Below, piece by piece: positions 17,839 through 24,998 of a DNA stretch of 49,291 nucleotides. Under the pieces are notes generated by a model. The model saw only the letters and a list, made by a program, of their open reading frames with translations. It was not told the DNA's origin and made no database searches. Source of the stretch: Paludibacteraceae bacterium. GTDB lineage: Bacteria > Bacteroidota > Bacteroidia > Bacteroidales > Paludibacteraceae. Made by a program: the position numbers and the translations under genes. Location: the NCBI GenBank assembly GCA_017446455.1, contig JAFSQV010000084.1:1-49291 (forward strand). The letters run 5' to 3'. The first letter of the stretch is position 1; each line of letters begins with the position of its first letter.

Positions 17839-18695
17839 TTTGTACCTCCGTTTCCGTAATATTTGTTCACATGATTGATACCCGTCTGCACGATCGAATA
17901 GATGAATACGCCAAACGAGATAGTTGCGGCTGTCACACCTACTGCCGTAGCCGCAGAGTTGATACCAAAGCTATATCCCGGTATTTGACGGATGTAGATG
18001 ATATCATTCGGCTCGATGTAGTAGAACTCCGAGTTGATAATATCTTTCGAGCGGGCATCGAAGGTCTTGATGGTCGTCACGCCTTCTTTCTCGCGCACGA
18101 GTTTGATCTCCTTGCGGCTGTTGAACTCGCCGAGGTCGCCAACCATCGCGAGGGCCTCGAAGATCGTCAACTTCTCTTTGTTAATCGGATAGCGACCACT
18201 CTGCGCACCGATGACGGAGAAGGAGCGGTTCACGATATTGACCTCCACGGAAACAACACTATAACCCGGAATTTCCTGCAACAACGAACTCAACTCGTTC
18301 TCCAGTTGTACCTTTACCTCACGCGTCGTCTTGCCGCGCACATACTGCTTTCCTATTGTCGGAAAGTCAATATTTCCTTCCTCATCAATTAGGTAGGTGT
18401 AGAGGTCATAACTGCCATAGGCGCCGCCGCCTTGGCTCATTTGCTGACGCATTTGCGAGGAACTTGTTCCGCCGGCGTTGTACATCTTCATCACGTTTTC
18501 GTCCAACGAATAGACATACACATACAATCGGTCGCCGATTCGCAATTTGTAGTCCTCAAAACTAAGTGTATCCGCATATGAGGGGATATACTTGTCGGGC
18601 TCTTGCATATAGTTCACTTTTCGCGCCGTCACGCAGGACGATAGCGCAAAGCAAACCAACGCAAGGATGCCTACCAATGTTAGTTTTTTATCCAT
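17835..18695 (-). CDS. Polysaccharide export lipoprotein (Wza-like), first copy
   Basis: The protein has 286 residues. The lipoprotein signal MDKKLTLVGILALVCFALSSC has the Cys at 21. The Poly_export domain (DTLSFEDYKLRIGDRLYVYVYSLDENVMKMY) is followed by SLBB (FSVIGAQSGRYPINKEKLTIFEALAMVGDLGEFNSRKEIKLVRE) and a C-terminal hydrophobic helix. It is clearly paralogous to the next gene (same order of motifs; NYMQEPDKYIPSYAD against GYLQEPTKSNKLPVYD). It differs by a Ser/Gln/Gly-rich insertion (GGTSSSQMRQQMSQGGGAYGSYD). Two tandem Wza-type genes may build a hetero-oligomeric channel or serve two steps. It overlaps the upstream gene by 16 bp. Confidence 0.93.
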   Translation of the reverse strand: MDKKLTLVGILALVCFALSSCVTARKVNYMQEPDKYIPSYADTLSFEDYKLRIGDRLYVYVYSLDENVMKMYNAGGTSSSQMRQQMSQGGGAYGSYDLYTYLIDEEGNIDFPTIGKQYVRGKTTREVKVQLENELSSLLQEIPGYSVVSVEVNIVNRSFSVIGAQSGRYPINKEKLTIFEALAMVGDLGEFNSRKEIKLVREKEGVTTIKTFDARSKDIINSEFYYIEPNDIIYIRQIPGYSFGINSAATAVGVTAATISFGVFIYSIVQTGINHVNKYYGNGGTK

Positions 18696-19462
18696 AGTTT
18701 CTTAATACAATTCTTCGTTTTTTGGAGCACCAACTCCTTGAGCCACGCGGCTTTGTTGTTCGTCCAGCGCTGCGGATGCGTGGTGATCATCACGTGCGCC
18801 GGCAGTTGGTCGGCTTCGATCGCTTGCAGCAGTTGCGGCGTGGTGTGCCAAGTAAGGCCTTTGACGGTCCATTCTTCCTGGTGACCGGGTATCTTATCGC
18901 GCACACTCACTTTGTATCCGTCCCAGCAACGGCCCGTGTCCGTCAGGTAGAACACATCCGCGAAATCAGTATCTAAATACGGTTCGCCAAGGATGCCTAC
19001 CGTCTTATAGTCGTATTTCTTCCATAGGTCTTTGCCGTCCCACTTACTCGTCGGCGCGCCGTGCATACAGATCGTCTCTACCGCGTAGTACTGGCGGAAA
19101 TACTCCAGCCAGGTCTGAAAATGACTCCATGCCTCATCGACCTTTCCGTCGCACAGACTCATGTCTTCGTAGTGATAGCCGATCTCATGACCTAAAGCAG
19201 CGATAGCGCGGATGACTTCGGGATTATTGCTCTCCTTGTCTACGCGGAAATAATACGTCGCTTTCGCGCCGAGGGAATGCTCGATTTGCGCGGTCCGCAG
19301 ACTGTTCTCGGGTCTCGCATCGACGTCGTGACGCAGGATGACGAACTTGTCGTCTTGCCGGCATGATGTCGTGACGTACTGACGATAGTCTATCAGTCGA
19401 TAGCCCTTTGCCAGAAGGGTCTCTAACAACGCACGATATATGTCAAGACTAAAATCTCGCAA
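18680..19462 (-). CDS. Polysaccharide deacetylase-like protein (NodB-like fold)
   Basis: The protein has 260 residues. VILRHDVDARPENSL near residue 42 carries the HDxD metal motif of NodB-type deacetylases. LGHEIGYHYEDMSLCDG supplies the second motif region and HVMITTHPQRW near the end the last conserved His. The protein starts directly in the catalytic domain with no signal peptide, so it acts in the cytosol, perhaps on a nucleotide sugar or lipid-linked intermediate. That is inference. No ATG is available in frame near the start; TTG at 19462 is the most likely initiator, and it lies at the edge of a 7-bp repeat array that fills the gap to fcl. Confidence 0.8.
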   Translation of the reverse strand: MRDFSLDIYRALLETLLAKGYRLIDYRQYVTTSCRQDDKFVILRHDVDARPENSLRTAQIEHSLGAKATYYFRVDKESNNPEVIRAIAALGHEIGYHYEDMSLCDGKVDEAWSHFQTWLEYFRQYYAVETICMHGAPTSKWDGKDLWKKYDYKTVGILGEPYLDTDFADVFYLTDTGRCWDGYKVSVRDKIPGHQEEWTVKGLTWHTTPQLLQAIEADQLPAHVMITTHPQRWTNNKAAWLKELVLQKTKNCIKKLWIKN

Positions 19463-19495
19463 TTCTTAATTCTTAATTTTTAATTTTTAATTTTC
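19461..19495. repeat. 7-bp-period array between fcl and the deacetylase gene
   Basis: Five heptamers: aattctt, aattctt, aattttt, aattttt, aattttc. It fills the intergenic space between the fcl stop and the putative TTG start at 19462. Confidence 0.8.
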
Positions 19496-19497
19496 AT

Positions 19498-20442
19498 TTA
19501 CCGCTCCGCTCTAACGGGATTTTCAAGAAAATCACGGTAAGCGAGCGCAATACCTTCTTCCAGTTCGGTCTTATAGGTCCATCCGAGGGCCGTCGCCTTG
19601 CTCACGTCGAGTAGTTTGCGCGGTGTGCCGTCCGGACGCGTGGTGTCCCATAATATCTCGCCTTCGTAGCCTACCACCTTGGCTACCAACTCCGTCAGCT
19701 CCTTGATACTCAACTCTTTGCCGGTGCCCGCGTTGACGGTCTCATTACCCGAGTAGTGGTTCATGAGGAACACGCAGAGGTTCGCGAGGTCGTCTACATA
19801 GAGGAACTCACGTAGCGGCTTGCCCGTCCCCCAACAGGTCACAGACGGCGCCCCACTCTCTTTGGCTTCGTGGAAGCGGCGGATGAGTGCCGGCAGCACA
19901 TGGCTGTGCTCGGGGTGGTAGTTATCGTTCGGACCATAGAGGTTGGTCGGCATGACAGAGATATAGTCCGTGCCGTATTGGCGGTTCAGGAACTCGCAGT
20001 ACTTGAGTCCGCTGATCTTCGCCAGCGCGTAGGCTTCGTTGGTCTTCTCCAACTCGCCCGTCAGCAGACAACTCTCTGTCATCGGTTGCGGCGCCAAGCG
20101 CGGGTAGATACAACTCGAGCCCAAGAACTCCAGCTTCTTGCATCCGTTCTTCCATGCCGCATGGATGACGTTCATCTCGAGGATCATGTTGTCGTACATA
20201 AAGTCCGCAAGATGACGCTCGTTGGCGATGATTCCGCCTACTTTGGCTGCAGCCAGGAAGACGTACTCGGGTTTCTCGGTCGCAAAGAACGCTTCTACCG
20301 CCTCTTGACGGCAGAGATCCAGCTCTTTATGCGTACGAGTGATGATGTTCGTATAGCCCTGACGTTGCAGTTCGCGCACAATGGCGGAACCCACCATGCC
20401 GCGGTGACCGGCTACGTATATCTTTGAATTCTTCTCCATCAT
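19498..20442 (-). CDS. fcl: GDP-L-fucose synthase
   Basis: The protein has 314 residues. This NADPH-dependent SDR epimerase/reductase converts GDP-4-keto-6-deoxy-mannose to GDP-L-fucose. The Rossmann motif [13 protein letters not shown] is near residue 12. The catalytic triad region includes [45 protein letters not shown] with the YxxxK at YALAK. ATG at 20442 overlaps the gmd stop (ATGA). Together with gmd it supplies GDP-fucose for the polysaccharide exported by the next genes, or for fucosylated surface glycoproteins as known in Bacteroides. Confidence 0.97.
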   Translation of the reverse strand: MMEKNSKIYVAGHRGMVGSAIVRELQRQGYTNIITRTHKELDLCRQEAVEAFFATEKPEYVFLAAAKVGGIIANERHLADFMYDNMILEMNVIHAAWKNGCKKLEFLGSSCIYPRLAPQPMTESCLLTGELEKTNEAYALAKISGLKYCEFLNRQYGTDYISVMPTNLYGPNDNYHPEHSHVLPALIRRFHEAKESGAPSVTCWGTGKPLREFLYVDDLANLCVFLMNHYSGNETVNAGTGKELSIKELTELVAKVVGYEGEILWDTTRPDGTPRKLLDVSKATALGWTYKTELEEGIALAYRDFLENPVRAER

Positions 20443-21539
20443 TTTACGATTCCTTTCTCGAGGTATTCGGCGAGGTTAAAGTGCTCGCGGGTCACTTTCT
20501 GCATATCGTGACGAACCATCAGTTCAACGAGTTCTTCGAAACTCGTCTTCTGCGGGTTCCAGCCCAGCTCGCGTTTGGCCTTACTCGGGTCGCCGAGCAG
20601 GTTCACTACATCCGTCGGACGATAGAAATCAGGGCTAACTGCCACAACGACATCGCCCTTTGTACATCGTACTTTGTCACTTTGTACCTTTTCCACTATA
20701 CCTTTCTCGTCTACGCCCTGCCCTTCCCAGCGCAGCTCAATGCCCGCGTGGTGGAAAGCGAGGGTCGCGAACTCGCGTACGGTGTGTTGCACGCCCGTAG
20801 CGATCACAAAGTCCTCCGGTGTCTCATGCTGCAGGATGAGCCACATGCACTCTACGTAGTCCTTGGCATATCCCCAGTCGCGCAGCGAGTCGAGGTTGCC
20901 CAGATACAGGCAGTTCTGCTTACCCTGCGCGATGCGGGCAGCAGCCAGCGTGATCTTACGCGTCACGAAAGTCTCGCCGCGGCGCTCACTCTCGTGGTTA
21001 AAGAGGATACCCGAGCAGCAGAACATATCGTATGCCTCGCGGTACTCCTTGATGATCCAGTAGCCATAGAGCTTGGCTACGGCGTACGGACTATAGGGAT
21101 GGAAAGGTGTCGTCTCAGATTGCGGCACTTCCTCTACCTTGCCGTAGAGCTCAGACGTCGAAGCCTGATAGATGCGGCAGGTCTTCTCGAGGTGGTTCGT
21201 ACGCACGGCCTCCAGCACGCGCAGCACACCTACGGCGTCCACGTCTGCCGTGAACTCGGGCGCGTCGAACGACACCTGCACGTGACTCTGCGCCGCGAGG
21301 TTGTATATCTCGTCCGGCTGCACTTTGCCCACCAACTTCACCAGCGACATCGAGTCACTCATGTCTGCGTAATGTAAATGGAAATGCGGCATACCCTCAA
21401 GGTGCGCAATGCGCTCGCGGAAGTCCACCGATGAGCGACGGATGATGCCGTGCACCTCATATCCCTTCTCCAACAAAAACTCCGACAGGTAACTTCCGTC
21501 CTGTCCCGTAACACCTGTTATTAATGCGATTTTTGCCAT
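20439..21539 (-). CDS. gmd: GDP-mannose 4,6-dehydratase
   Basis: The protein has 366 residues. It is the first committed step to GDP-L-fucose, converting GDP-mannose to GDP-4-keto-6-deoxymannose. [25 protein letters not shown] at the N-terminus is the NADP-binding signature, and [13 protein letters not shown] carries YxxxK. The ATG at 21539 (MAKIALITG) is chosen over an in-frame GTG at 21545. It is the first gene of a minus-strand run with fcl, deacetylase, two wza-like, wzc-like and DUF1846 genes, transcribed from the promoter at 21560-21590. An in-frame insertion [13 protein letters not shown] near residue 285, encoded by a 7-bp repeat array, sits in a region that varies in length in the family. 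Confidence 0.97.
   Translation of the reverse strand: MAKIALITGVTGQDGSYLSEFLLEKGYEVHGIIRRSSVDFRERIAHLEGMPHFHLHYADMSDSMSLVKLVGKVQPDEIYNLAAQSHVQVSFDAPEFTADVDAVGVLRVLEAVRTNHLEKTCRIYQASTSELYGKVEEVPQSETTPFHPYSPYAVAKLYGYWIIKEYREAYDMFCCSGILFNHESERRGETFVTRKITLAAARIAQGKQNCLYLGNLDSLRDWGYAKDYVECMWLILQHETPEDFVIATGVQHTVREFATLAFHHAGIELRWEGQGVDEKGIVEKVQSDKVRCTKGDVVVAVSPDFYRPTDVVNLLGDPSKAKRELGWNPQKTSFEELVELMVRHDMQKVTREHFNLAEYLEKGIVK
20656..20690 (-). repeat. 7-bp-period array inside gmd
   Basis: Heptamers of the ttgtaca/ctttgta type, somewhat degenerate (ccctttg, tacatcg, tactttg, then tcacttt, gtacctt). On the minus strand they are read in frame as [12 protein letters not shown]. Confidence 0.65.
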
Positions 21540-21559
21540 ATTCACTCAAAATTAGCGTG

Positions 21560-21590
21560 CAAAGGTACAAAAAATACTTGAGTTACACAA
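21560..21590 (-). promoter_or_regulatory. Promoter of the gmd/exopolysaccharide operon
   Basis: Minus strand: TTGTGTAA (21583-21590), 15 bp, TACCTTTG (21560-21567). About 20 bp separate it from the gmd ATG. Confidence 0.82.
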
Positions 21591-21648
21591 TAAAATTAAA
21601 ATAATTTTATGCATAAGGCATTTATTTTATATTTTTTTGAGCATTTTC

Positions 21649-21679
21649 TTGCGCATATGAAATAGTTTTCGTATCTTTG
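21649..21679 (+). promoter_or_regulatory. Promoter of the 21742 gene and queH
   Basis: TTGCGCAT (21649-21656), 15 bp, TATCTTTG (21672-21679). It leaves a 5' leader of about 55 nt without obvious structure. Confidence 0.85.
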
Positions 21680-21741
21680 CCGCCGATTAGAATGTGCAAA
21701 CAACAAACAATCTCTATTTATTAACTAAATTTTTTACATTT

Positions 21742-22251
21742 ATGAAAAAGATTTTTACGCTTTGCGTAGTAACACTCGTAGCGCTGAGTATGTCTGCTAA
21801 ACCGTACAATCACAGTATTGGTGTGGTAGCCGGTTCCGGTATCGGTGTTCAGTTCAAGACGATGGTAATGGATAACTTCACTATCATTGAGGAGTTCGGC
21901 TATTTAGGAAGTCTCTGCGCTGCCGGTGATGGATTCAATATGTCCACGCTGGGTGCGGTAGATAACCTCGTATTGGCTTATCAAGCAAAAGCTGCTGAGG
22001 GTCAAGGTATCGAGCTCGACTGGTTCGTCGGTGGTCAAATCAAAGCCGGTTTCCTCGGTGGGAACCTTGGTACTTTTGGAGCAGGTGCTGCAGCAGGTAT
22101 TGAGGCTGTAATGCAGAATGCGCCTATCGCTTTCTCGTTTGATTTCCGTCCGGGTTATGGCTGCATTCTTGTAGGCAATGGTGGAGGAAATGTTGGTGTC
22201 GGTCATGTATTCGACTGGACGCTGAACCTTGGTGTTCGCTACAAATTCTAA
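21742..22251 (+). CDS. Small outer-membrane beta-barrel-like protein, unknown
   Basis: The protein has 169 residues from the ATG at 21742. An in-frame ATG at 21694 would only add 16 residues ahead of a good signal peptide (MKKIFTLCVVTLVALSMSA). The mature part is rich in Gly and alternates hydrophobic and polar residues. It has short amphipathic strands (GVVAGSGIGVQFKT, LDWFVGGQIKAGFL, GVGHVFDWTLNLGVRYKF) and ends in Phe, as many outer-membrane barrels do. It probably forms a six- to eight-strand barrel. No known family is recognised. The next gene begins at the base right after its stop codon, so the two are one operon; the link to queuosine synthesis looks incidental. Confidence 0.75.
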   Translation: MKKIFTLCVVTLVALSMSAKPYNHSIGVVAGSGIGVQFKTMVMDNFTIIEEFGYLGSLCAAGDGFNMSTLGAVDNLVLAYQAKAAEGQGIELDWFVGGQIKAGFLGGNLGTFGAGAAAGIEAVMQNAPIAFSFDFRPGYGCILVGNGGGNVGVGHVFDWTLNLGVRYKF

Positions 22252-22935
22252 GTGAGTAAGTCGAACGCCATTATTATTCCTGAAGGGTGCACAACAGTGC
22301 TGTTACATGCCTGTTGTGCACCTTGTTCTTCAGCCATCGTAGAGTGGCTGTTAGCGCATGATGTCACGCCCGTCATCTACTATTTCAATCCGAACATCTA
22401 CCCTCTCGAGGAATACGAGATCCGCAAGAACGAGTCCAAACGGCATGCGGAAAGTCTCGGCATACAGTGGATAGATGAGGACCGGCGAGTCGCCGGAGAC
22501 AGCCGGCCAGGCGGGTATGGCCATGAAGAATGGCTCTCTGCCGTGCAGGGGTTGGAGCACGAACCGGAGCGCGGCAAGCGCTGCGAGGCGTGTTTTTATT
22601 ATCGCCTTGCGGCTGCTGCGAAGAAGGCACAAGAACTCGGCATTCCTTTCTTCGCTACTACCCTCGCCTCTTCCCGTTGGAAAAACCTCGACCAAATAAA
22701 TGCGGCCGGAGAAGCGGCAGCTAAAGCGGCGAACAACACCCCGAATGGAAGTCCGACTCCGGAGCCTCTCCGGTTCTGGAACCAGAACTGGCGAAAGGAC
22801 GGCCTGCAAGACCGTCGAAACGCTTTACTCAAAGAGTACGGATTTTACAACCAGCAGTATTGCGGCTGTGAGTTTAGTTTTCGGGCTTCTCTAAATCATA
22901 TCGAAAACCCAGATAGATCTTCCAACCCATCGTAG
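22252..22935 (+). CDS. queH: Epoxyqueuosine reductase QueH
   Basis: The protein has 227 residues and performs the last step of queuosine synthesis in tRNA, reducing epoxyqueuosine with an Fe-S cluster. HACCAPCSS (Cys 21, 22, 25), RCEACFYYR (Cys 111, 114) and YCGCEFS (Cys 204, 206) give the diagnostic cysteine pattern. The start is GTG at 22252, directly after the TAA of the upstream gene; no ATG is available before the Cys motif. Two segments, EDRRVAGDSRPGG (about 76-88) and NNTPNGSPTPEPL (about 157-169), look like insertions relative to the usual family. Both coincide with GC-rich DNA hairpins at 22479-22498 and 22749-22776. The last 62 bp overlap the convergent TonB-receptor gene. Confidence 0.93.
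   Translation: MSKSNAIIIPEGCTTVLLHACCAPCSSAIVEWLLAHDVTPVIYYFNPNIYPLEEYEIRKNESKRHAESLGIQWIDEDRRVAGDSRPGGYGHEEWLSAVQGLEHEPERGKRCEACFYYRLAAAAKKAQELGIPFFATTLASSRWKNLDQINAAGEAAAKAANNTPNGSPTPEPLRFWNQNWRKDGLQDRRNALLKEYGFYNQQYCGCEFSFRASLNHIENPDRSSNPS
22479..22498. repeat. GC-rich hairpin element, copy 1 (in queH)
   Basis: GGACCGGCGAGTCGCCGGAG contains the palindrome CCGGCGA-G-TCGCCGG. It matches copy 3 (34251-34270) at 17 of 20 positions, with changes that keep the stem paired. It is translated in frame within QueH. Confidence 0.6.
22749..22776. repeat. GC-rich hairpin element, copy 2 (in queH)
   Basis: A 28-bp segment with core CTCCGGAGCCTCTCCGG. Its reverse complement matches 34251-34278 at 26 of 28 positions. 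The two genes read it in different frames. Confidence 0.75.
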
Positions 22936-24928
22936 GTCCGCAAACCATCGACGCATCGAAATTCGGACCGTATGGTTCTTCCCATGCTACAATCGGATTC
23001 TCCTGACGGAAATTCGTCATATTCTCTGCGCCCAGATACAGACTGCAGGTGCGGAAATACTTCGTGATCTGCGCCATGAGTTGCGGGTACCACGTGAAGG
23101 GCTGCTCAAAGCCGTCCGGCATACGTCCTACGCCGTTAAACTGGGCCGTCACATCGAACTGCCATTTCTTGAGCGGCGTCTGATAACTCGTCGAGATAAT
23201 ACCCTTAAAGCGGTTCGAGAGCGCTTTCGGACGCAGACGGGCTACTCCATCCGCTCCGATGGTCGTCTGACGTACGTCGGTATAGCGGAAAGCGGCCGTC
23301 CAGGTCCATCCGCGTAATACCTCGATGGAGGCCTCTATCTGCGCGCTGTGCGCAAAGGACTTCGCGCCCGGCAGGTCCGACTGGTTGTAGATATAGACGG
23401 CATGTTTGTCTTGGTCCAAGTCCACGATGAGGGAGTTCAGAAAATGCGTGTAGTAATACTCGCCGGAGAGCTGGAGTTCTTTGCTGCCTATCGGGATATA
23501 GAACGTCGTCGAGAGACCGGCATTGACCGCCCGCTCTTGTTGGACATTCTCCGTGAGGTGCAGCACCCTACTCGACGGCAAAATATTCGCATTATCGGAG
23601 ATAGCGTTCGGACTGCGGTAACCCATGCCGACACTTCCGCGTAGCGTCCACCATTCGAAAGGCGTGTAGCGGATGTTCATACGCGGGGTGAAGAAGAAAC
23701 CGTAGCGCGTGGAATAGTCGGCGCGGACGCCCGCTACGAGCGACAGCATCTCGTCGTATTTGAAGCTGTATTCGGCGAAGATGCCGGGTGTCACTTCCGA
23801 GCGGTCCAAACCATTCGGCAATATGCTCAGCGCCTCCTGATAGCGGTCGTAGTTGACGCTCAGGCCGGCACTCAGGCGGTGGTCATTATCGACATCGCCG
23901 CCACCCTCAAAATTACCCTGATAGATGGCATTGGCATAGACGTTCAGTTGGTCGGCGTTCCAATTCCGAAGGCCATAGGTGTTATTGAGGTTATGATAAC
24001 TGATAGCAGTGATAAGTGCGACCGACGAACCGCTCTCCGGATCAAAGACATAGCCGTTCTTGAAGAACCCTTCTACGCGCCAGGTGTTGAGGTTTATCAG
24101 GTACGGGTCGGCAAAGGCAAAATGCTGATGCGCATTCTGTCCGCCGTAGCGACGGTCATAGAGTCCGCGCACAAAAGCCTGGAAGGTATAGTCGTCGTGG
24201 TGGTAGAACCATCGGTTCGCCACATTCACGTTCTGCACTTTCGGCATGTCGGCAAAGGTATCGTGGTTGCCGTCCATCGCCATGTAACTGCCGCCGTAAT
24301 GGGCCAGGATGCCCGTGTAGAGCGTCTCATGGTGGCAGGGCTCGCCATCCGCGTGCTCGTGCTCTTTGAGGGGTATCTGCCAGCCGCCCATGATATTCGC
24401 TTCGCCCATCACTTCGCTGTTGAACATCAGGTTGACCGACAGCGGGTTTTGTATCTGTGGCTTGAGCAGTTCGACGTTGATCTGGCCGGAGGTCGCTTCG
24501 TAGCCGTTGATGACGGAGGAGGTACCTTTGCTGACCTGAATACTGCTCATCCACGGCCCGGGGATATACTCCAGCCCAAAACTCTGCGCCAATCCGCGTA
24601 CTGCCGGCGTGTTCTCTTGGATGAGTTGCACGTATGTGCCGCTCAGGCCCAACAACCGGATCTGCTTGGCGCCGGTCGCCGCATCGGCATAGGCTACATC
24701 GACGGACGCATTGGTCTCGAACGCTTCACTGAGGTTACAGCACGCCGCGCGGCAGAGCTCTTCGGAATTGATCTTCTCCGTGTCGAAGGCCTCCGTACGG
24801 CTCTTGACCTTGCCTTTCTTGCGCTGCACGACGGTGACTTCCTCTATTTGGAAATCACTCGCCTCTTGCGCGTACATGCCTGCGCTTAGGCATACTAAAA
24901 ATAGGTATAAAAAGATACGTTTTTGCAT
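22874..24928 (-). CDS. TonB-dependent outer-membrane receptor with Cys-rich plug and His-rich loop
   Basis: The protein has 684 residues. The start at 24928 (MQKRIFLYLFLVCLSAGMYA, signal peptide) is chosen because the promoter -7 box lies at 24949-24956, so an upstream in-frame start at 24979 cannot be used. The Ton box region is IEEVTVVQ. The plug domain contains ELCRAACCNLSEAFETNASVDVAYADAATGAKQIRLLGLSG and PGPWMSSIQVSKG, a Bacteroidota subfamily with a conserved Cys cluster near residue 60. A loop HEHADGEPCHHE near residue 190 is rich in metal-binding residues. The rest is a 22-strand barrel. The substrate is unknown; copper, zinc or a metal complex is inferred from the Cys/His clusters only. 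The 3' end overlaps queH by 62 bp. Confidence 0.9.
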   Translation of the reverse strand: MQKRIFLYLFLVCLSAGMYAQEASDFQIEEVTVVQRKKGKVKSRTEAFDTEKINSEELCRAACCNLSEAFETNASVDVAYADAATGAKQIRLLGLSGTYVQLIQENTPAVRGLAQSFGLEYIPGPWMSSIQVSKGTSSVINGYEATSGQINVELLKPQIQNPLSVNLMFNSEVMGEANIMGGWQIPLKEHEHADGEPCHHETLYTGILAHYGGSYMAMDGNHDTFADMPKVQNVNVANRWFYHHDDYTFQAFVRGLYDRRYGGQNAHQHFAFADPYLINLNTWRVEGFFKNGYVFDPESGSSVALITAISYHNLNNTYGLRNWNADQLNVYANAIYQGNFEGGGDVDNDHRLSAGLSVNYDRYQEALSILPNGLDRSEVTPGIFAEYSFKYDEMLSLVAGVRADYSTRYGFFFTPRMNIRYTPFEWWTLRGSVGMGYRSPNAISDNANILPSSRVLHLTENVQQERAVNAGLSTTFYIPIGSKELQLSGEYYYTHFLNSLIVDLDQDKHAVYIYNQSDLPGAKSFAHSAQIEASIEVLRGWTWTAAFRYTDVRQTTIGADGVARLRPKALSNRFKGIISTSYQTPLKKWQFDVTAQFNGVGRMPDGFEQPFTWYPQLMAQITKYFRTCSLYLGAENMTNFRQENPIVAWEEPYGPNFDASMVCGPTMGWKIYLGFRYDLEKPEN

Positions 24929-24948
24929 AGTTTTTTCGAAATTCGGTG

Positions 24949-24979
24949 CAAAATTACTGCTTTCGCCCGAACCGTGCAA
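24949..24979 (-). promoter_or_regulatory. Promoter of the TonB-receptor gene at 24928
   Basis: Minus strand: TTGCACGG (24972-24979), 15 bp, TAATTTTG (24949-24956). The stop of the metallopeptidase gene is only about 20 bp upstream. Confidence 0.8.
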
Positions 24980-24998
24980 TACCTAAAAGTAGGTATTT

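Noticed and set aside
24929..24979. Longer TonB-receptor start at 24979
   Set aside because: It would place the promoter -7 box (24949-24956) inside the coding region and put 17 residues before a good signal peptide.
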